Positions 8,864 through 17,260 of a DNA stretch of 25,456 bases are shown here, in pieces. Source of the stretch: an uncultured Pseudomonadota bacterium (GTDB lineage Bacteria > Pseudomonadota > Gammaproteobacteria > Xanthomonadales > Ahniellaceae); contig CALKUS010000264.1 in assembly GCA_937996755.1 (NCBI GenBank), positions 1 to 25,456 on the forward strand, written 5' to 3'. Positions within the stretch are counted from its first letter, which is position 1. Each line of letters opens with the position of its first letter. The position numbers and the translations under genes were made by a program. A model generated the notes under the pieces. That model saw only the letters and a list, made by a program, of their open reading frames with translations. It did not search any database and was not told where the DNA came from.

Positions 8864-10144
8864 CTACTCGATGATTTCCGATCCACCCATGTAGGGCCGC
8901 AGCACCTCCGGCACGCGGATCGAGCCATCGGCCTGCTGGTAGTTCTCCATCACGGCGATGAGCGCGCGGCCCACGGCGACGCCGGAGCCGTTCAGCGTGT
9001 GCACGAGCTCCGGCTTGTTCGTTTCCGGGTTGCGCCAACGCGCCTGCATGCGGCGCGCCTGGAACGACTCGCAGTTCGAGCACGACGAGATCTCGCGATA
9101 CGTGCCCTGCGCCGGCAGCCAGACCTCGAGGTCGTAGGTCTTCGTGGCAGCGAAACCCATGTCGCCCGTGCACAGCAGCATCGTCCGGTACGGCAGGCCG
9201 AGCAGCTCGAGCACCTTCTCCGCACACTTCGTCATCCGGTCGTGCTCGGCGTAACTCTCGGACGGCTTCGCGATCGAGACGAGCTCGACCTTCTCGAACT
9301 GGTGCTGGCGGATCATGCCGCGCACGTCGCGCCCGTAGCTGCCGGCTTCGGCGCGGAAGCACATCGAATGCGCGGTCATGCGCATCGGCAGCGCGCCGGC
9401 GTCGACGATCTCGTCGCGCACGAGGTTGGTGAGCGGCACTTCCGACGTCGGGATCAGGTAACGCCGCACGTCGCCCGTGTTCGTCGCGAACAGGTCTTCC
9501 TCGAACTTGGGCAGCTGGCCCGTGCCCTGCAGCGACTCGGCGCTCACGAGCAGCGGCACGTTCACTTCCAGGTAACCGTGCTCGCGCGTGTGCAGGTCGA
9601 TCATGAACTGCGCGAGCGCGCGGTGCAGGCGCGCGAGCTCGCCGCGCAACACCGTGAAGCGCGCGCCCGAGAGCTTCGCGGCCGATTCGCCGTCGAGCCA
9701 GCCCTTGCGCGCGCCGAGCTCGACGTGGTCGAGCGGCTTGAACGCGAACGTGCCCGGCGTGCCGTGGCGGCGCACTTCGACGTTGCCGGTTTCGTCCTTG
9801 CCCAGCGGAACCGATTCGTGAGGGATGTTGGGGAGCGTGAGCGCGATGTCGGCCTGCGCCTTCTGGATCTCGCCGAGCCGCGCTTCGGCGGCCTTCAGCT
9901 CGTCGCCGATGCCGGCGACTTCCGCCATCAGCGCCGTCGTGTCCTCGCCCTTCCCTTTCGCGGCGCCGATCGCCTTCGAGCGCGTGTTGCGCAGGTTCTG
10001 CAGTTCCTGCGTGCGCGTCTGGAGTTGCTTGCGCTCCGCTTCCAGCGCCTCGATGCGCGCCACGTCGAGCTCGACGCCGCGCGTGGCGCGCAGGCGTTCG
10101 GCGGTCTGCGCGAGGTGGTTGCGCAGGAGGTTCGGGTCGAGCAT
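8864..10144 (-). CDS. serS: Seryl-tRNA synthetase
   Basis: 426 residues, the usual bacterial length (E. coli 430). The N-terminal long antiparallel coiled-coil arm (about 28-105), rich in Glu, Ala and Lys, grips the long variable arm of tRNA-Ser and tRNA-Sec. The class II core follows, with motif 2 MCFRAEAGSYGRDVRGM and the family segment EVWLPAQGTYREISSCSNCE, then motif 3 with SGVAVGRALIAVMENYQ and IRVPEVLRPYMGG near the C terminus. It charges tRNA-Ser with serine in the cytoplasm. The ATG at 10144 gives MLDPNLLRNH, the conserved start. A good promoter lies 33 bp upstream (10177-10206), so it appears to be transcribed separately from the ftsK-lolA-rarA-crcB block even though it is on the same strand. 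It converges on tRNA-Ser(UGA). Confidence 0.97.
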   Translation of the reverse strand: MLDPNLLRNHLAQTAERLRATRGVELDVARIEALEAERKQLQTRTQELQNLRNTRSKAIGAAKGKGEDTTALMAEVAGIGDELKAAEARLGEIQKAQADIALTLPNIPHESVPLGKDETGNVEVRRHGTPGTFAFKPLDHVELGARKGWLDGESAAKLSGARFTVLRGELARLHRALAQFMIDLHTREHGYLEVNVPLLVSAESLQGTGQLPKFEEDLFATNTGDVRRYLIPTSEVPLTNLVRDEIVDAGALPMRMTAHSMCFRAEAGSYGRDVRGMIRQHQFEKVELVSIAKPSESYAEHDRMTKCAEKVLELLGLPYRTMLLCTGDMGFAATKTYDLEVWLPAQGTYREISSCSNCESFQARRMQARWRNPETNKPELVHTLNGSGVAVGRALIAVMENYQQADGSIRVPEVLRPYMGGSEIIE

Positions 10145-10176
10145 GGCGCGCCTGGATTCGAAAAAAGCGGGCGCGG

Positions 10177-10206
10177 ATTATGGCCTTGTGGGGTAGAAGG
10201 TGCCAA
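10177..10206 (-). promoter_or_regulatory. Sigma70-type promoter for serS
   Basis: On the minus strand TTGGCA (10206-10201, 5 of 6 to consensus) is followed by an 18-bp spacer and CATAAT (10182-10177, 5 of 6). This places transcription start near 10170 and gives a leader of about 25 nt before the serS ATG at 10144. It is the clearest promoter in the window. Confidence 0.65.
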
Positions 10207-10355
10207 CCATTGGTTCGCTGTGATTGCAGTTTCCTGCTGCGCCGTCCATGGCGCTACCCCGCTCCGTTGCAGCGCCCCTTCGGACGTCCTGTCCTCAGCC
10301 ATACCACGCAGCTGCCGCCTGCGGGCAGCAGCTCAGCGCGTGGAATGACCCCAAC

Positions 10356-10379
10356 CCTCCCCTGCGTTCGCAGGGGAGG
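10356..10379. repeat. Hairpin repeat CCTCCCCTGC-GTTC-GCAGGGGAGG
   Basis: A perfect 10-bp stem with a 4-nt loop, just downstream (in transcription sense) of the small membrane protein gene ending at 10395. There is no T-tract on either side, so intrinsic termination is uncertain; a dispersed intergenic repeat is as likely. The remaining ~170 bp of the 250-bp gap to serS holds the serS promoter and nothing else I recognise. Confidence 0.6.
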
Positions 10380-10394
10380 AGGAAAAGCGGGGAA

Positions 10395-10970
10395 TCAGGC
10401 GGCCCGAGGTTTCACCAACCACGCGATCGCGAGGCCGGCGAGGAAGTAGCCGACGACGTACTCGACCAGGTTGGCGGCCGTGAACTCGAACGGGAACCGG
10501 TACCAGTTCCAGTACGGGACGCTGATCGAAACCCAGGCGAACGCACCCATCATCGTGATCAGGATCACGCGCTGCAGGTACGAACCGACGAGGAACGACG
10601 CCACGATCGCGGCGAGCAGTGCGCCGAGCACGTCGCTGCCGAACTGCGTGCCGAGCATCTTCATGAAGTTCGCGTTGATGTCCTCGCCCGTCGGGTGGTA
10701 GACGACCCACGCCTGCGGACGCGTGACGGCGCGCTCGCCGAACGCCTTGCTCTTCGCTTCGTCCTGCCAGTCGGCTTCGGGCATGAACGGCAGCATGTAG
10801 ATGCCGGGCTCCTGGAAGTTCGCGCCCATCGCCTCGATGACGGCGGTCTGCTTCGCGTCGTCGACTTCGACCATGCCCGCCATGCCGAGCGGCAGGAACA
10901 TGTGCGATACGAAGCCCCAGAGAAAGATCAACAGCCCGCCGAGCAGGCCTGCTCCGATGATGCGACCCAT
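10395..10970 (-). CDS. Uncharacterised four-helix membrane protein
   Basis: 191 residues that I do not recognise. One N-terminal hydrophobic helix (about 5-27) with glycine-rich packing is followed by a soluble segment (about 31-110) with IEAMGANFQEPGIYMLPFMP and AWVVYHPTGEDINANFMKMLGTQF. Three C-terminal helices come next (about 114-131, 135-151 and 167-186), with a tryptophan/tyrosine-rich PYWNWYRFPFEFT stretch between the last two. The first helix could be a signal anchor, placing the soluble segment in the periplasm; that topology is inferred. The start is supported by GGGGAG 7 nt upstream. It begins 42 bp after crcB on the same strand, so it probably belongs to the rarA-crcB transcript. 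No catalytic motif is evident. Confidence 0.82.
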   Translation of the reverse strand: MGRIIGAGLLGGLLIFLWGFVSHMFLPLGMAGMVEVDDAKQTAVIEAMGANFQEPGIYMLPFMPEADWQDEAKSKAFGERAVTRPQAWVVYHPTGEDINANFMKMLGTQFGSDVLGALLAAIVASFLVGSYLQRVILITMMGAFAWVSISVPYWNWYRFPFEFTAANLVEYVVGYFLAGLAIAWLVKPRAA

Positions 10971-11012
10971 GGACGACTCCCCGAACCGTATGGCGCAACG
11001 TCGCGACGCCGG

Positions 11013-11402
11013 TCAGCCCCAGGCGGCGCGTCCCGCCGCGAAGCCTAGCGCGACTGCGAGCACGCCGAGAAGCAGGTGCGAGGCGATCGTGCCCGCGGCG
11101 AGCAGGAAGCGGTCCGCGCGCAGCAATTGCCACAGCTCCAGGCCAAACGCGGAGAACGTGGTCAGGCCGCCCAGGAAGCCCGTCATCAGCAGGTTGCGCC
11201 AGAACGGCGTGGCCGCACCACGCCGCTCGAGCCACACGAGCACGAGCCCCGCGAGGAAGCATCCGACGACGTTCACGGCGAGCGTCGCCATCGGCAGCCC
11301 GTACCAACCGCGCCGCACGAAGAGCTCGTTCACGGCGTAGCGCAGCGTGGCGCCGCCTGCACCGCCCACCGCGACGGCACCGATGTTCCAGGCGTTCGTC
11401 AT
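11013..11402 (-). CDS. crcB: Fluoride channel CrcB/FluC
   Basis: 129 residues with four hydrophobic helices, the normal Fluc subunit size. Conserved features: GGAGGATLRYAVNE (13-26), N44 in LAVNVVGCFLAG, and GFLGGLTTFSAFGLE (76-90), whose TTFS/F segment contributes the fluoride pathway and the central sodium site. Fluc proteins work as antiparallel dual-topology dimers that expel fluoride passively across the inner membrane. The ATG at 11402 overlaps the rarA stop by 4 bp (ATGA), so translation is probably coupled to rarA. No fluoride (crcB-motif) riboswitch is present directly upstream, which is expected because the upstream DNA is rarA coding sequence. Confidence 0.94.
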   Translation of the reverse strand: MTNAWNIGAVAVGGAGGATLRYAVNELFVRRGWYGLPMATLAVNVVGCFLAGLVLVWLERRGAATPFWRNLLMTGFLGGLTTFSAFGLELWQLLRADRFLLAAGTIASHLLLGVLAVALGFAAGRAAWG

Positions 11403-12763
11403 GTCGCTTCGCCCTGCCCCGCTTCGCGCAAGGCCGCGGCGCGCGCTGCGCGGAGCGCGTCGAGCTTGTCGCGCAGGCGGATCTCGAGGCCGGCGTCCAC
11501 CGGCCGATAGTACGCGCGATCGCGCAGCTCCTCGGGCAAGGTCTGCAGCGTGAGCGCGACCCGGCCCTCGACGTCGTGGTCGTACTGGTATTCGCGACCG
11601 TAGCCGAGGGACTTCATGAGCTTCGTCGGCGCGTTGCGCACCTCGAGCGGGACGGGCAGCGTGCCGAGCTCGCCGATGTCCGCGCGTGCCTCGCCGAGCG
11701 CGACGTACACCGCGTTGCTCTTTGGCGCCATCGCGAGGTAGACCGCCACCTGCGCGAGCGCGAGGTCGCCTTCCGGCGTGCCGAGGCGATCGAACGTCTG
11801 CCATGCCTCGATCGCCATGGTGAGCGCGCGCGGATCGGCCAGTCCGACGTCCTCGATCGCCATCCGTAGCAGGCGGCGCGCGAGGTAGTGCGGGTCGACG
11901 CCGCCGTCGAGCATGCGCGCGAACCAGTAGATCGTCGCATCGGGGTTCGAGTTGCGGACCGACTTGTGGAGCGCGGAGATCTGGTCGTAGAACTGCTCGC
12001 CGCCCTTGTCGAAGCGGCGCGTGCGATCGGCGAGCACCTGCTCGAGCGTCGCGCCGTCGATGCGCCCGCCCTGCGCCAGGTCGGCCGCGATCTCGAGCAG
12101 CGTGAGCGCGCGGCGCACGTCGCCGTCGGCGGCCTGCGCGATCGTGGTCAGCGTCGCTTCGTCGACCGACAGGTTGCGTTCGCCGAGCCCGCGCTCGCGG
12201 TCGTCGACCGCGCGGCGCAGCGCAGCGACGATCGCCTGCGGCCGCACGGCGTCCATCACGTGCACGCGGCAGCGCGAGAGCAACGCGGAGTTGAGCTCGA
12301 ACGACGGGTTCTCGGTGGTCGCGCCCACGAGGACCACGATGCCGCGCTCGACGTGCGGCAGGAACGCGTCCTGCTGCACCTTGTTGAAACGGTGCACCTC
12401 GTCGATGAACAGCACGGTGCGATCGCCGGCGGCGAACCGCTCCTCGGCGCGCGCGAGCGCCTCGCGCACCTGCGGCAGGCCGGACAGCACGGCGGAGATC
12501 GCCTCGAAGCGCGCGTTCGCATATTGCGCGAGCAGCAGCGCCAGCGTGGTCTTGCCGCAGCCCGGCGGGCCCCAGAGGATCATCGAGTGCACGTGCCCGG
12601 ACTCGATCGCGCGGCGCAGCGCCGTGCCGGGTCCGAGCAGCCGGTCCTGTCCGACGATGTCGTCGAGCGTGCGCGGCCGCATCCGCTCGGCGAGCGGCTT
12701 CAGCGCGTCGGATTCGGGGAACAGGGTCGCGTCGGTGGACGGCGCGGGTTTCTTGCGGGCCAT
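11399..12763 (-). CDS. rarA: Replication-associated recombination protein A (RarA/MgsA), AAA+ ATPase
   Basis: 454 residues (E. coli RarA 447). Walker A GPPGCGKT is at 65-72 and Walker B TVLFIDEVHRFNK at 116-128, followed by a sensor-1 region (GATTENPSFELNSALLSRCRV) and the C-terminal tetramerisation domain with SVRNSNPDATIYWFARMLDGG and LMKSLGYGREYQYDHD. RarA is a clamp-loader-related ATPase that acts at stalled replication forks and single-stranded DNA ends. It sits between lolA and crcB; lolA-rarA-serS is also the E. coli order. The 77-bp gap to lolA contains two REP-like units. ATG at 12763 gives MARKKPAP; no strong promoter is visible immediately upstream. Confidence 0.96.
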   Translation of the reverse strand: MARKKPAPSTDATLFPESDALKPLAERMRPRTLDDIVGQDRLLGPGTALRRAIESGHVHSMILWGPPGCGKTTLALLLAQYANARFEAISAVLSGLPQVREALARAEERFAAGDRTVLFIDEVHRFNKVQQDAFLPHVERGIVVLVGATTENPSFELNSALLSRCRVHVMDAVRPQAIVAALRRAVDDRERGLGERNLSVDEATLTTIAQAADGDVRRALTLLEIAADLAQGGRIDGATLEQVLADRTRRFDKGGEQFYDQISALHKSVRNSNPDATIYWFARMLDGGVDPHYLARRLLRMAIEDVGLADPRALTMAIEAWQTFDRLGTPEGDLALAQVAVYLAMAPKSNAVYVALGEARADIGELGTLPVPLEVRNAPTKLMKSLGYGREYQYDHDVEGRVALTLQTLPEELRDRAYYRPVDAGLEIRLRDKLDALRAARAAALREAGQGEAT

Positions 12764-12770
12764 CGGATCA

Positions 12771-12822
12771 TTGTAGGTCGCGCACAGGGTGCGCTCCTAC
12801 AATCGCCCACAGGGTGGGCTCC
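12771..12822. repeat. Two REP-like units of the GTAGGAGC type between lolA and rarA
   Basis: The first unit, 12771-12802, is a near-perfect palindrome: TTGTAGG, TCGCGCACAGGGTGCGCTC, CCTACAA. The second, 12801-12822, reads TCGCCCACAGGGTGGGCTCC and is the reverse complement of the unit at 8071-8096. Both sit in the 77-bp lolA-rarA gap and have no T-tract. Confidence 0.78.
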
Positions 12823-12840
12823 GCCCGAAAATCGGCGACG

Positions 12841-13578
12841 TCAATCCTTCACGGGGAACGCGTCCGCGCCCTCGACCGGCTCGCCGACCACGTCCACGCC
12901 CTCGGGCACCGAGAAGGTGAACAGCGATGCATCGAGCTGCGGGTTGCGCTGCCACTTGCCGAAGCGCAGCTCGTTCTTCGCGCCGAGGTTGTCGGTGAGC
13001 GTCATGCGCACGAGCTCGTTCTCGACGAAGCCGAGCTCGGCCTTCGTGATCGAGGCTTCCTTCGCGTTCGGCACCAGCTCGAGCCAGGTGGCGCCGTCGC
13101 GCTCGCCGCCTTCCGTCGTCCGGTAGTCGCGATCGAGCAGGTTCAGGTCGGTGAGCACGGTGAGCGGGCTCTGCGCCTCCTCGATCGACTGCGCGCGCAC
13201 GGTGACCTGGTCCAGGTCCTTGTCCCAGATCCAGACGTTGCGGCCGTCGGCCACGATCACCTGCGGGAACGGATCCGCATATTCCCAGTGGAACTGCCGC
13301 GGCGCCTGCAGCGCCACGGTGCCCTTCGACGTCTCGCCGAGCCGGCCGTCGGCGTCGTAGACCTGCTGCACGAACGTGCCGGACAGCGCGTCGAGGTGGT
13401 CGGTGAAGGCGTCGAGCTGGGCTCTTGCGCTCGCCGCGTGAGCGTTGGTCGCCAGCATCAGCGCGGCGGCGGCGAGCGCGGAAATCGGAAATCGGAAATG
13501 GGAAATGGGAAGAGCAGTTCCCCGCCAGGCTGCGCGCTCTTCCGATTTCCGATTTCCCATTTCCGATTTCCGATCCAT
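12841..13578 (-). CDS. lolA: Outer-membrane lipoprotein carrier LolA with a repeat-derived signal-peptide region
   Basis: 245 residues; E. coli LolA is 204. The mature chaperone (from about residue 49, ASARAQLDAFTDHLDALSGTF) shows the family course: VYDADGRLGETSKGTVALQAP, FHWEYADPFPQVIVADG, VWIWDKDLDQVTV and a C-terminal beta region ending EGADAFPVKD. LolA carries lipoproteins from LolCDE across the periplasm to LolB. The N terminus is odd. From the ATG at 13578, supported by GGAGAGG about 4 nt upstream, roughly residues 3-33 are encoded by an inverted repeat of 7-bp units. This gives a charged n-region (DRKSEMGNRKSEER) and then LPISHFRFPISALAAAALMLATNAHA, about 48 residues before likely cleavage after AHA. 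An ATG at residue 7 is an alternative start but has no ribosome-binding site. It lies 53 bp after ftsK, probably in the same operon. Confidence 0.93.
   Translation of the reverse strand: MDRKSEMGNRKSEERAAWRGTALPISHFRFPISALAAAALMLATNAHAASARAQLDAFTDHLDALSGTFVQQVYDADGRLGETSKGTVALQAPRQFHWEYADPFPQVIVADGRNVWIWDKDLDQVTVRAQSIEEAQSPLTVLTDLNLLDRDYRTTEGGERDGATWLELVPNAKEASITKAELGFVENELVRMTLTDNLGAKNELRFGKWQRNPQLDASLFTFSVPEGVDVVGEPVEGADAFPVKD
13480..13571. repeat. Inverted repeat of 7-bp units (TTCCSAT) inside the 5' end of lolA
   Basis: Two 35-nt arms (13480-13514 and 13537-13571) are inverted copies built from tandem TTCCGAT/TTCCCAT heptamers, with three C/G mismatches between arms and a 22-nt spacer. 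Composition (long runs of GGAAAT) is visibly unlike the surrounding GC-rich DNA. Similar heptamer-type intergenic repeats are common in Xanthomonadales; here the element lies within a coding frame, starting 4 nt after the A-T-G of lolA. Confidence 0.88.
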
Positions 13579-13631
13579 GCCGCCTCTCCGTTGCGATTGC
13601 CGCAGTATCCGGACCGCAGATGAACCTGCGA

Positions 13632-15950
13632 TCAATCCTTCGGCGGCGGCGGCGCCAGCACCTCGCGGTTGCCGTTGTGCTGCGGCGCGCTGACGATGCC
13701 CGCGGCCTCCATTTCCTCGATCAGGCGCGCGGCGCGGTTGTAGCCGATCTTCAGCCGGCGCTGCACGCCGGAGATGGACGCGCGGCGCGATTCGGTGACG
13801 ATGCGCACGGCCTGGTCGTAGAACTCGTCGGTTTCGCCGCCCGAGCCCGCTTCGCGCTCTTCCGGCAGGCCGGTCGGGCCGACGATCGTGCCGTCGCCGA
13901 GCGACTGCACTTCGTCGAGCACGCCGTCGATGTAGTCCGGCTGGCCCGCGTGCGACTTCAGGTGCTTCACGACGCGATGCACTTCGTCGTCGGAAACGAA
14001 TGCGCCGTGCACGCGCTCCGGCGTTGCCGTTCCCGGCGGCAGGTACAGCATGTCGCCGTGGCCGAGCAGCGTTTCCGCGCCCGATTGGTCGAGGATCGTG
14101 CGCGAGTCGATCTTCGACGACACCTGGAACGCGACGCGCGTCGGGATGTTCGCCTTGATGAGGCCGGTGATCACGTCCACCGACGGGCGCTGCGTGGCGA
14201 GGATCAGGTGGATGCCGGCGGCGCGCGCCTTCTGCGCGAGGCGCGCGATCAGCTCTTCCACCTTCTTGCCGACGATCATCATCATGTCGGCGAACTCGTC
14301 GATCAGCACGACGAGGAACGGCAGCGTTTCCAGCGGCTGCGCCACTTCGCCCGGCGCGTCCTCGCGCGGCACGAACAGCGGGTCGAGCAGCGGCTGGCCC
14401 GCGTCCTCGGCGTCCTTCACCTTGCGGTTGAAGCCCGCCAGGTTGCGCACCCCGACGGCGGACATCAGCTTGTAGCGGCGCTCCATCTCCGCCACGCACC
14501 AGCGCAGCGCGTTCGCGGCGTCCTTCATGTCGGTGACGACGGGCGCGAGCAGGTGCGGGATGCCCTGGTACACGCTGAGCTCCAGCATCTTCGGGTCGAT
14601 CATCAGCACGCGCACGTCGTTGGCCGACGCCTTGTACAGCAGCGACAGCACCATCGCGTTCAGCGCGACCGACTTGCCGGAGCCCGTGGTGCCCGCAACG
14701 AGCAGGTGCGGCATCTTCGCGAGGTCGACCACGACCGGGCGGCCGCCGATGTCCTTGCCGAGCGCCAGCGCCAGCGGCGACGAGTACTTCTCGTACTCCT
14801 TCGAGCGCAGGATCTCCGAGAGATACACGGTCTCGCGGTTCGCGTTCGGGATCTCGAGGCCGATCACGCTCTTGCCCGGGATCACGTCGACCACGCGCAC
14901 GCTGACCACCGAGAGGCCGCGCGCGATGTCCTTGTCGAGGTTGGAGATCTGGCTGCCCTTGATGCCGGGCGCGGGCTGCATCTCGAAGCGCGTGATCACC
15001 GGGCCGGGATACACACCGACCACCTGCGCGTCGATGCGGAAATCCTTGAGCTTCATCTCGACCTGGCGCGAGATCGCTTCCAGCGTCTCGGGCGAATAGC
15101 CCTTCGCCTGCTGCTTCGGCTCGTCGAGCAGCGACAGCGGCGGCAGGTTGCCGGCCGGCAGTGCATTGAACAGCGGGATCTGCAGCTCGCGGCTCGCGCG
15201 TTCGCCCTTTTCGATCTTCTCGATGACGGGCTCGATCCGGATCGGCTCGCGCTTCGCCTGCTTCACCTGCTCGACCTTGCGCGTCTCCTCGCGCTCCACG
15301 CGCACCTGGCGCTGCTCGGACCAGCCGCGCAGCGAGCGGAGGCCCTGCAGCAGCGCGGCGAACGCGGCGATCGTGAGCGCGCCCGTGCGATCCATCACGC
15401 GGAACCAGGAGATGCCCGTCGCGAGCGTGAGCGAGATGAGGAACAGCGCGAGCAGGAACAGCGTGGCGCCGGTGTCGCCGAAGCCGGCCACGAGCACGCG
15501 GCCGAACAGCTCGCCGAGCACGCCGCCCGCGTTCGCCGGCAGGCGGCTGTCGCCGCTCGAGAAATGCAGGTGCGCGATCGCGCTGCTCGACGCGACCAGC
15601 AATGCGCAGCCGATCAGGCGCAATGGCGCGTCGATCGTCGTTGCCGTCGCGGGCGCGGGACGCGCGGCACGCCAGCCCGCGATCAGCAGCATGAGCGGCA
15701 GCAGGTACGCGGAGACGCCGGCGAAGTACAGCCCGATGTCCGAGGCCCAGGCGCCGATCACGCCGCCGATGTTGCGCACCGTGCCCGCGTCGCCCGCATG
15801 GGACCACCCGGGATCGGTGGGCGAGTACGTCCAGAGCGCCAGGAAGAGGTAGGCGACGAACGGCAGCAGCAGCAGGATCGCGGCTTCCCGCAGCCGCCTG
15901 TCCATCATTCCCGCTGCTGGCTTCGGTGCTTCTTTCGCGGCTCGCGCCAC
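13632..15950 (-). CDS. ftsK: DNA translocase FtsK
   Basis: 772 residues from a GTG at 15950; an ATG-ATG pair at 15908-15903 (residues 15-16) is an alternative start. The N-terminal domain has about four transmembrane helices (about 23-41, 68-92, 108-127 and 160-184) that anchor it at the septum. A short charged linker (about 210-285) replaces the very long E. coli linker, as in other xanthomonads. The motor has Walker A GTTGSGKS at 420-427, Walker B FLVVLIDEFADMM at 545-557 and the ATQRPSVDVITG segment. The C-terminal winged-helix gamma domain (about 705-760, QRRLKIGYNRAARLIEEME) recognises KOPS and activates XerCD at dif. It pumps the terminus region during division. It is followed by lolA on the same strand, and preceded by ald in the place where E. 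coli has lrp. Confidence 0.96.
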   Translation of the reverse strand: MARAAKEAPKPAAGMMDRRLREAAILLLLPFVAYLFLALWTYSPTDPGWSHAGDAGTVRNIGGVIGAWASDIGLYFAGVSAYLLPLMLLIAGWRAARPAPATATTIDAPLRLIGCALLVASSSAIAHLHFSSGDSRLPANAGGVLGELFGRVLVAGFGDTGATLFLLALFLISLTLATGISWFRVMDRTGALTIAAFAALLQGLRSLRGWSEQRQVRVEREETRKVEQVKQAKREPIRIEPVIEKIEKGERASRELQIPLFNALPAGNLPPLSLLDEPKQQAKGYSPETLEAISRQVEMKLKDFRIDAQVVGVYPGPVITRFEMQPAPGIKGSQISNLDKDIARGLSVVSVRVVDVIPGKSVIGLEIPNANRETVYLSEILRSKEYEKYSSPLALALGKDIGGRPVVVDLAKMPHLLVAGTTGSGKSVALNAMVLSLLYKASANDVRVLMIDPKMLELSVYQGIPHLLAPVVTDMKDAANALRWCVAEMERRYKLMSAVGVRNLAGFNRKVKDAEDAGQPLLDPLFVPREDAPGEVAQPLETLPFLVVLIDEFADMMMIVGKKVEELIARLAQKARAAGIHLILATQRPSVDVITGLIKANIPTRVAFQVSSKIDSRTILDQSGAETLLGHGDMLYLPPGTATPERVHGAFVSDDEVHRVVKHLKSHAGQPDYIDGVLDEVQSLGDGTIVGPTGLPEEREAGSGGETDEFYDQAVRIVTESRRASISGVQRRLKIGYNRAARLIEEMEAAGIVSAPQHNGNREVLAPPPPKD

Positions 15951-16021
15951 TTGATGTGGAACCTACGCTATGCAATGCAACTATTTGAACAGAAAAGGCT
16001 GCAGGGGCCTAGCGGCTGTGA

Positions 16022-16049
16022 CTCAGCCCTCGGCCCTCAGCCCTCGGCC
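16022..16049. repeat. Two tandem 14-bp units downstream of ald
   Basis: CTCAGCCCTCGGCC occurs twice head to tail, followed by a partial third (CTGCG), ending 6 bp before the ald stop. It lies in the 105-bp gap between ald and ftsK. It is probably a short dispersed repeat; no terminator-like hairpin with a U-tract is present. Confidence 0.7.
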
Positions 16050-16055
16050 CTGCGC

Positions 16056-17120
16056 TTAAACCATTCCGATCAGCGCGGGGTGGACGAGCTTGCCGCCCTC
16101 GACGTTGATGCCGCGCATCAGCGCGGCGTTGTCGCGCCAGTTGCCCGACGCCAGCTTGGAGACGAACGGGAGGATCGCGGCGCAGATCGCGTGCGACGAA
16201 GTCTGCGGCACGGCGCCCGGCATGTTGGTGACGGCGAAGTGCGTGACGCCGTCGACGACGTAGGTCGGGTCCTTGTACGTGGTCGGCTTCGTCGTCTCGA
16301 CGCAGCCGCCCTGGTCGACCGAGATGTCGACGATCACCGAGCCCGGCTCCATGGCGGAGACCATCTGGCGCGAGATCACGTGCGGCGCCTTCGCGCCCGT
16401 CACGAGCACGGCGCCGATCACGAGGTCGGCGTCGCGCAACTCGCGCGCCACCGTCTCTTCGTACGGATACAGCGTGGTGACGTTCGAGCCGAGCGCCATC
16501 ATCTGCGCCATGCGGTCCTGGCGCTTCTCGAACACCACGACGTTCGCACCACCCGCGGCGGCGAGCTGCGCCGAGTTGCCGCCGGCAGCACCGGCGCCGA
16601 GCACGACCACCTTGCCGCGCTCCGTGGACGGCAGGCCGCCGAGCAGCTTGCCCTTGCCGCCGGCCGGCTGGTGCAGCAGGTGCGTGCCGATCTGCACGGC
16701 GATGCGGCCGGCGATGATCGACATCGGCGCGAGCAGCGGCAGGTCGCCGTTCTCGAGCTCGACGGTTTCGAACGCGACGCCCGTGAGGCCGATCGCGAGC
16801 AGCTTTTTCGTGAGCTCCGGCTCCGGCGCGAGGTGCAGGTAGCAGAACAGCAGGTGATCCTTGCGCAGGTGCTGCAGGTCGCCGGCGATCGGCTCCTTCA
16901 CCTTCACGATCAGCTGGCCCTTCTCGTACAGGCCCGCCGCGTCGGGCGCGATCTTCACGCCGACGTTCGTGTACATCTCGTCGGAGAAGCCGCTCTTGAT
17001 GCCGGCCTGCGATTCGACCCACACCTCATGGCCGCGGCGCACGAGATCGGCGCAGGCGGCGGGGACGAGGGCGACGCGGCCCTCGAGCGTCTTCGTTTCG
17101 CGAGGTACACCGATGCGCAT
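16056..17120 (-). CDS. ald: Alanine dehydrogenase
   Basis: 354 residues from the ATG at 17120, preceded by GGAGAG at suitable spacing; upstream in-frame codons give a low-complexity leader and were not used. The start MRIGVPRETKTLEGRVAL is canonical. Catalytic-region residues: K75 in KVKEP and H96 in CYLHLAPEPE. The NAD-binding glycine motif GAGAAG is at 175-180, and DISVDQGGCVETT plus HFAVTNMPGAVPQTSS are Ald signatures. The enzyme interconverts L-alanine and pyruvate plus ammonium with NAD+/NADH, probably as a hexamer. A PntA transhydrogenase subunit was considered; the length and the DQGGC and NMPGAVP segments favour Ald. It is divergent from trxB. The equivalent E. coli interval holds lrp, whose homologues often regulate ald, but no lrp is seen here. 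Confidence 0.95.
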   Translation of the reverse strand: MRIGVPRETKTLEGRVALVPAACADLVRRGHEVWVESQAGIKSGFSDEMYTNVGVKIAPDAAGLYEKGQLIVKVKEPIAGDLQHLRKDHLLFCYLHLAPEPELTKKLLAIGLTGVAFETVELENGDLPLLAPMSIIAGRIAVQIGTHLLHQPAGGKGKLLGGLPSTERGKVVVLGAGAAGGNSAQLAAAGGANVVVFEKRQDRMAQMMALGSNVTTLYPYEETVARELRDADLVIGAVLVTGAKAPHVISRQMVSAMEPGSVIVDISVDQGGCVETTKPTTYKDPTYVVDGVTHFAVTNMPGAVPQTSSHAICAAILPFVSKLASGNWRDNAALMRGINVEGGKLVHPALIGMV

Positions 17121-17260
17121 GGAGCTCTCCGGAAGAAACGTTGGGATGGGACGGCGGAGGCGTTGCGCGAGGCGCATGCGGAACGCAGGCTCTGGCTTGC
17201 GATGCGGGCACCCGCGACCTTGATTCCGGCGCGGCGACACCCCATCCTGCGTTCCACTTC

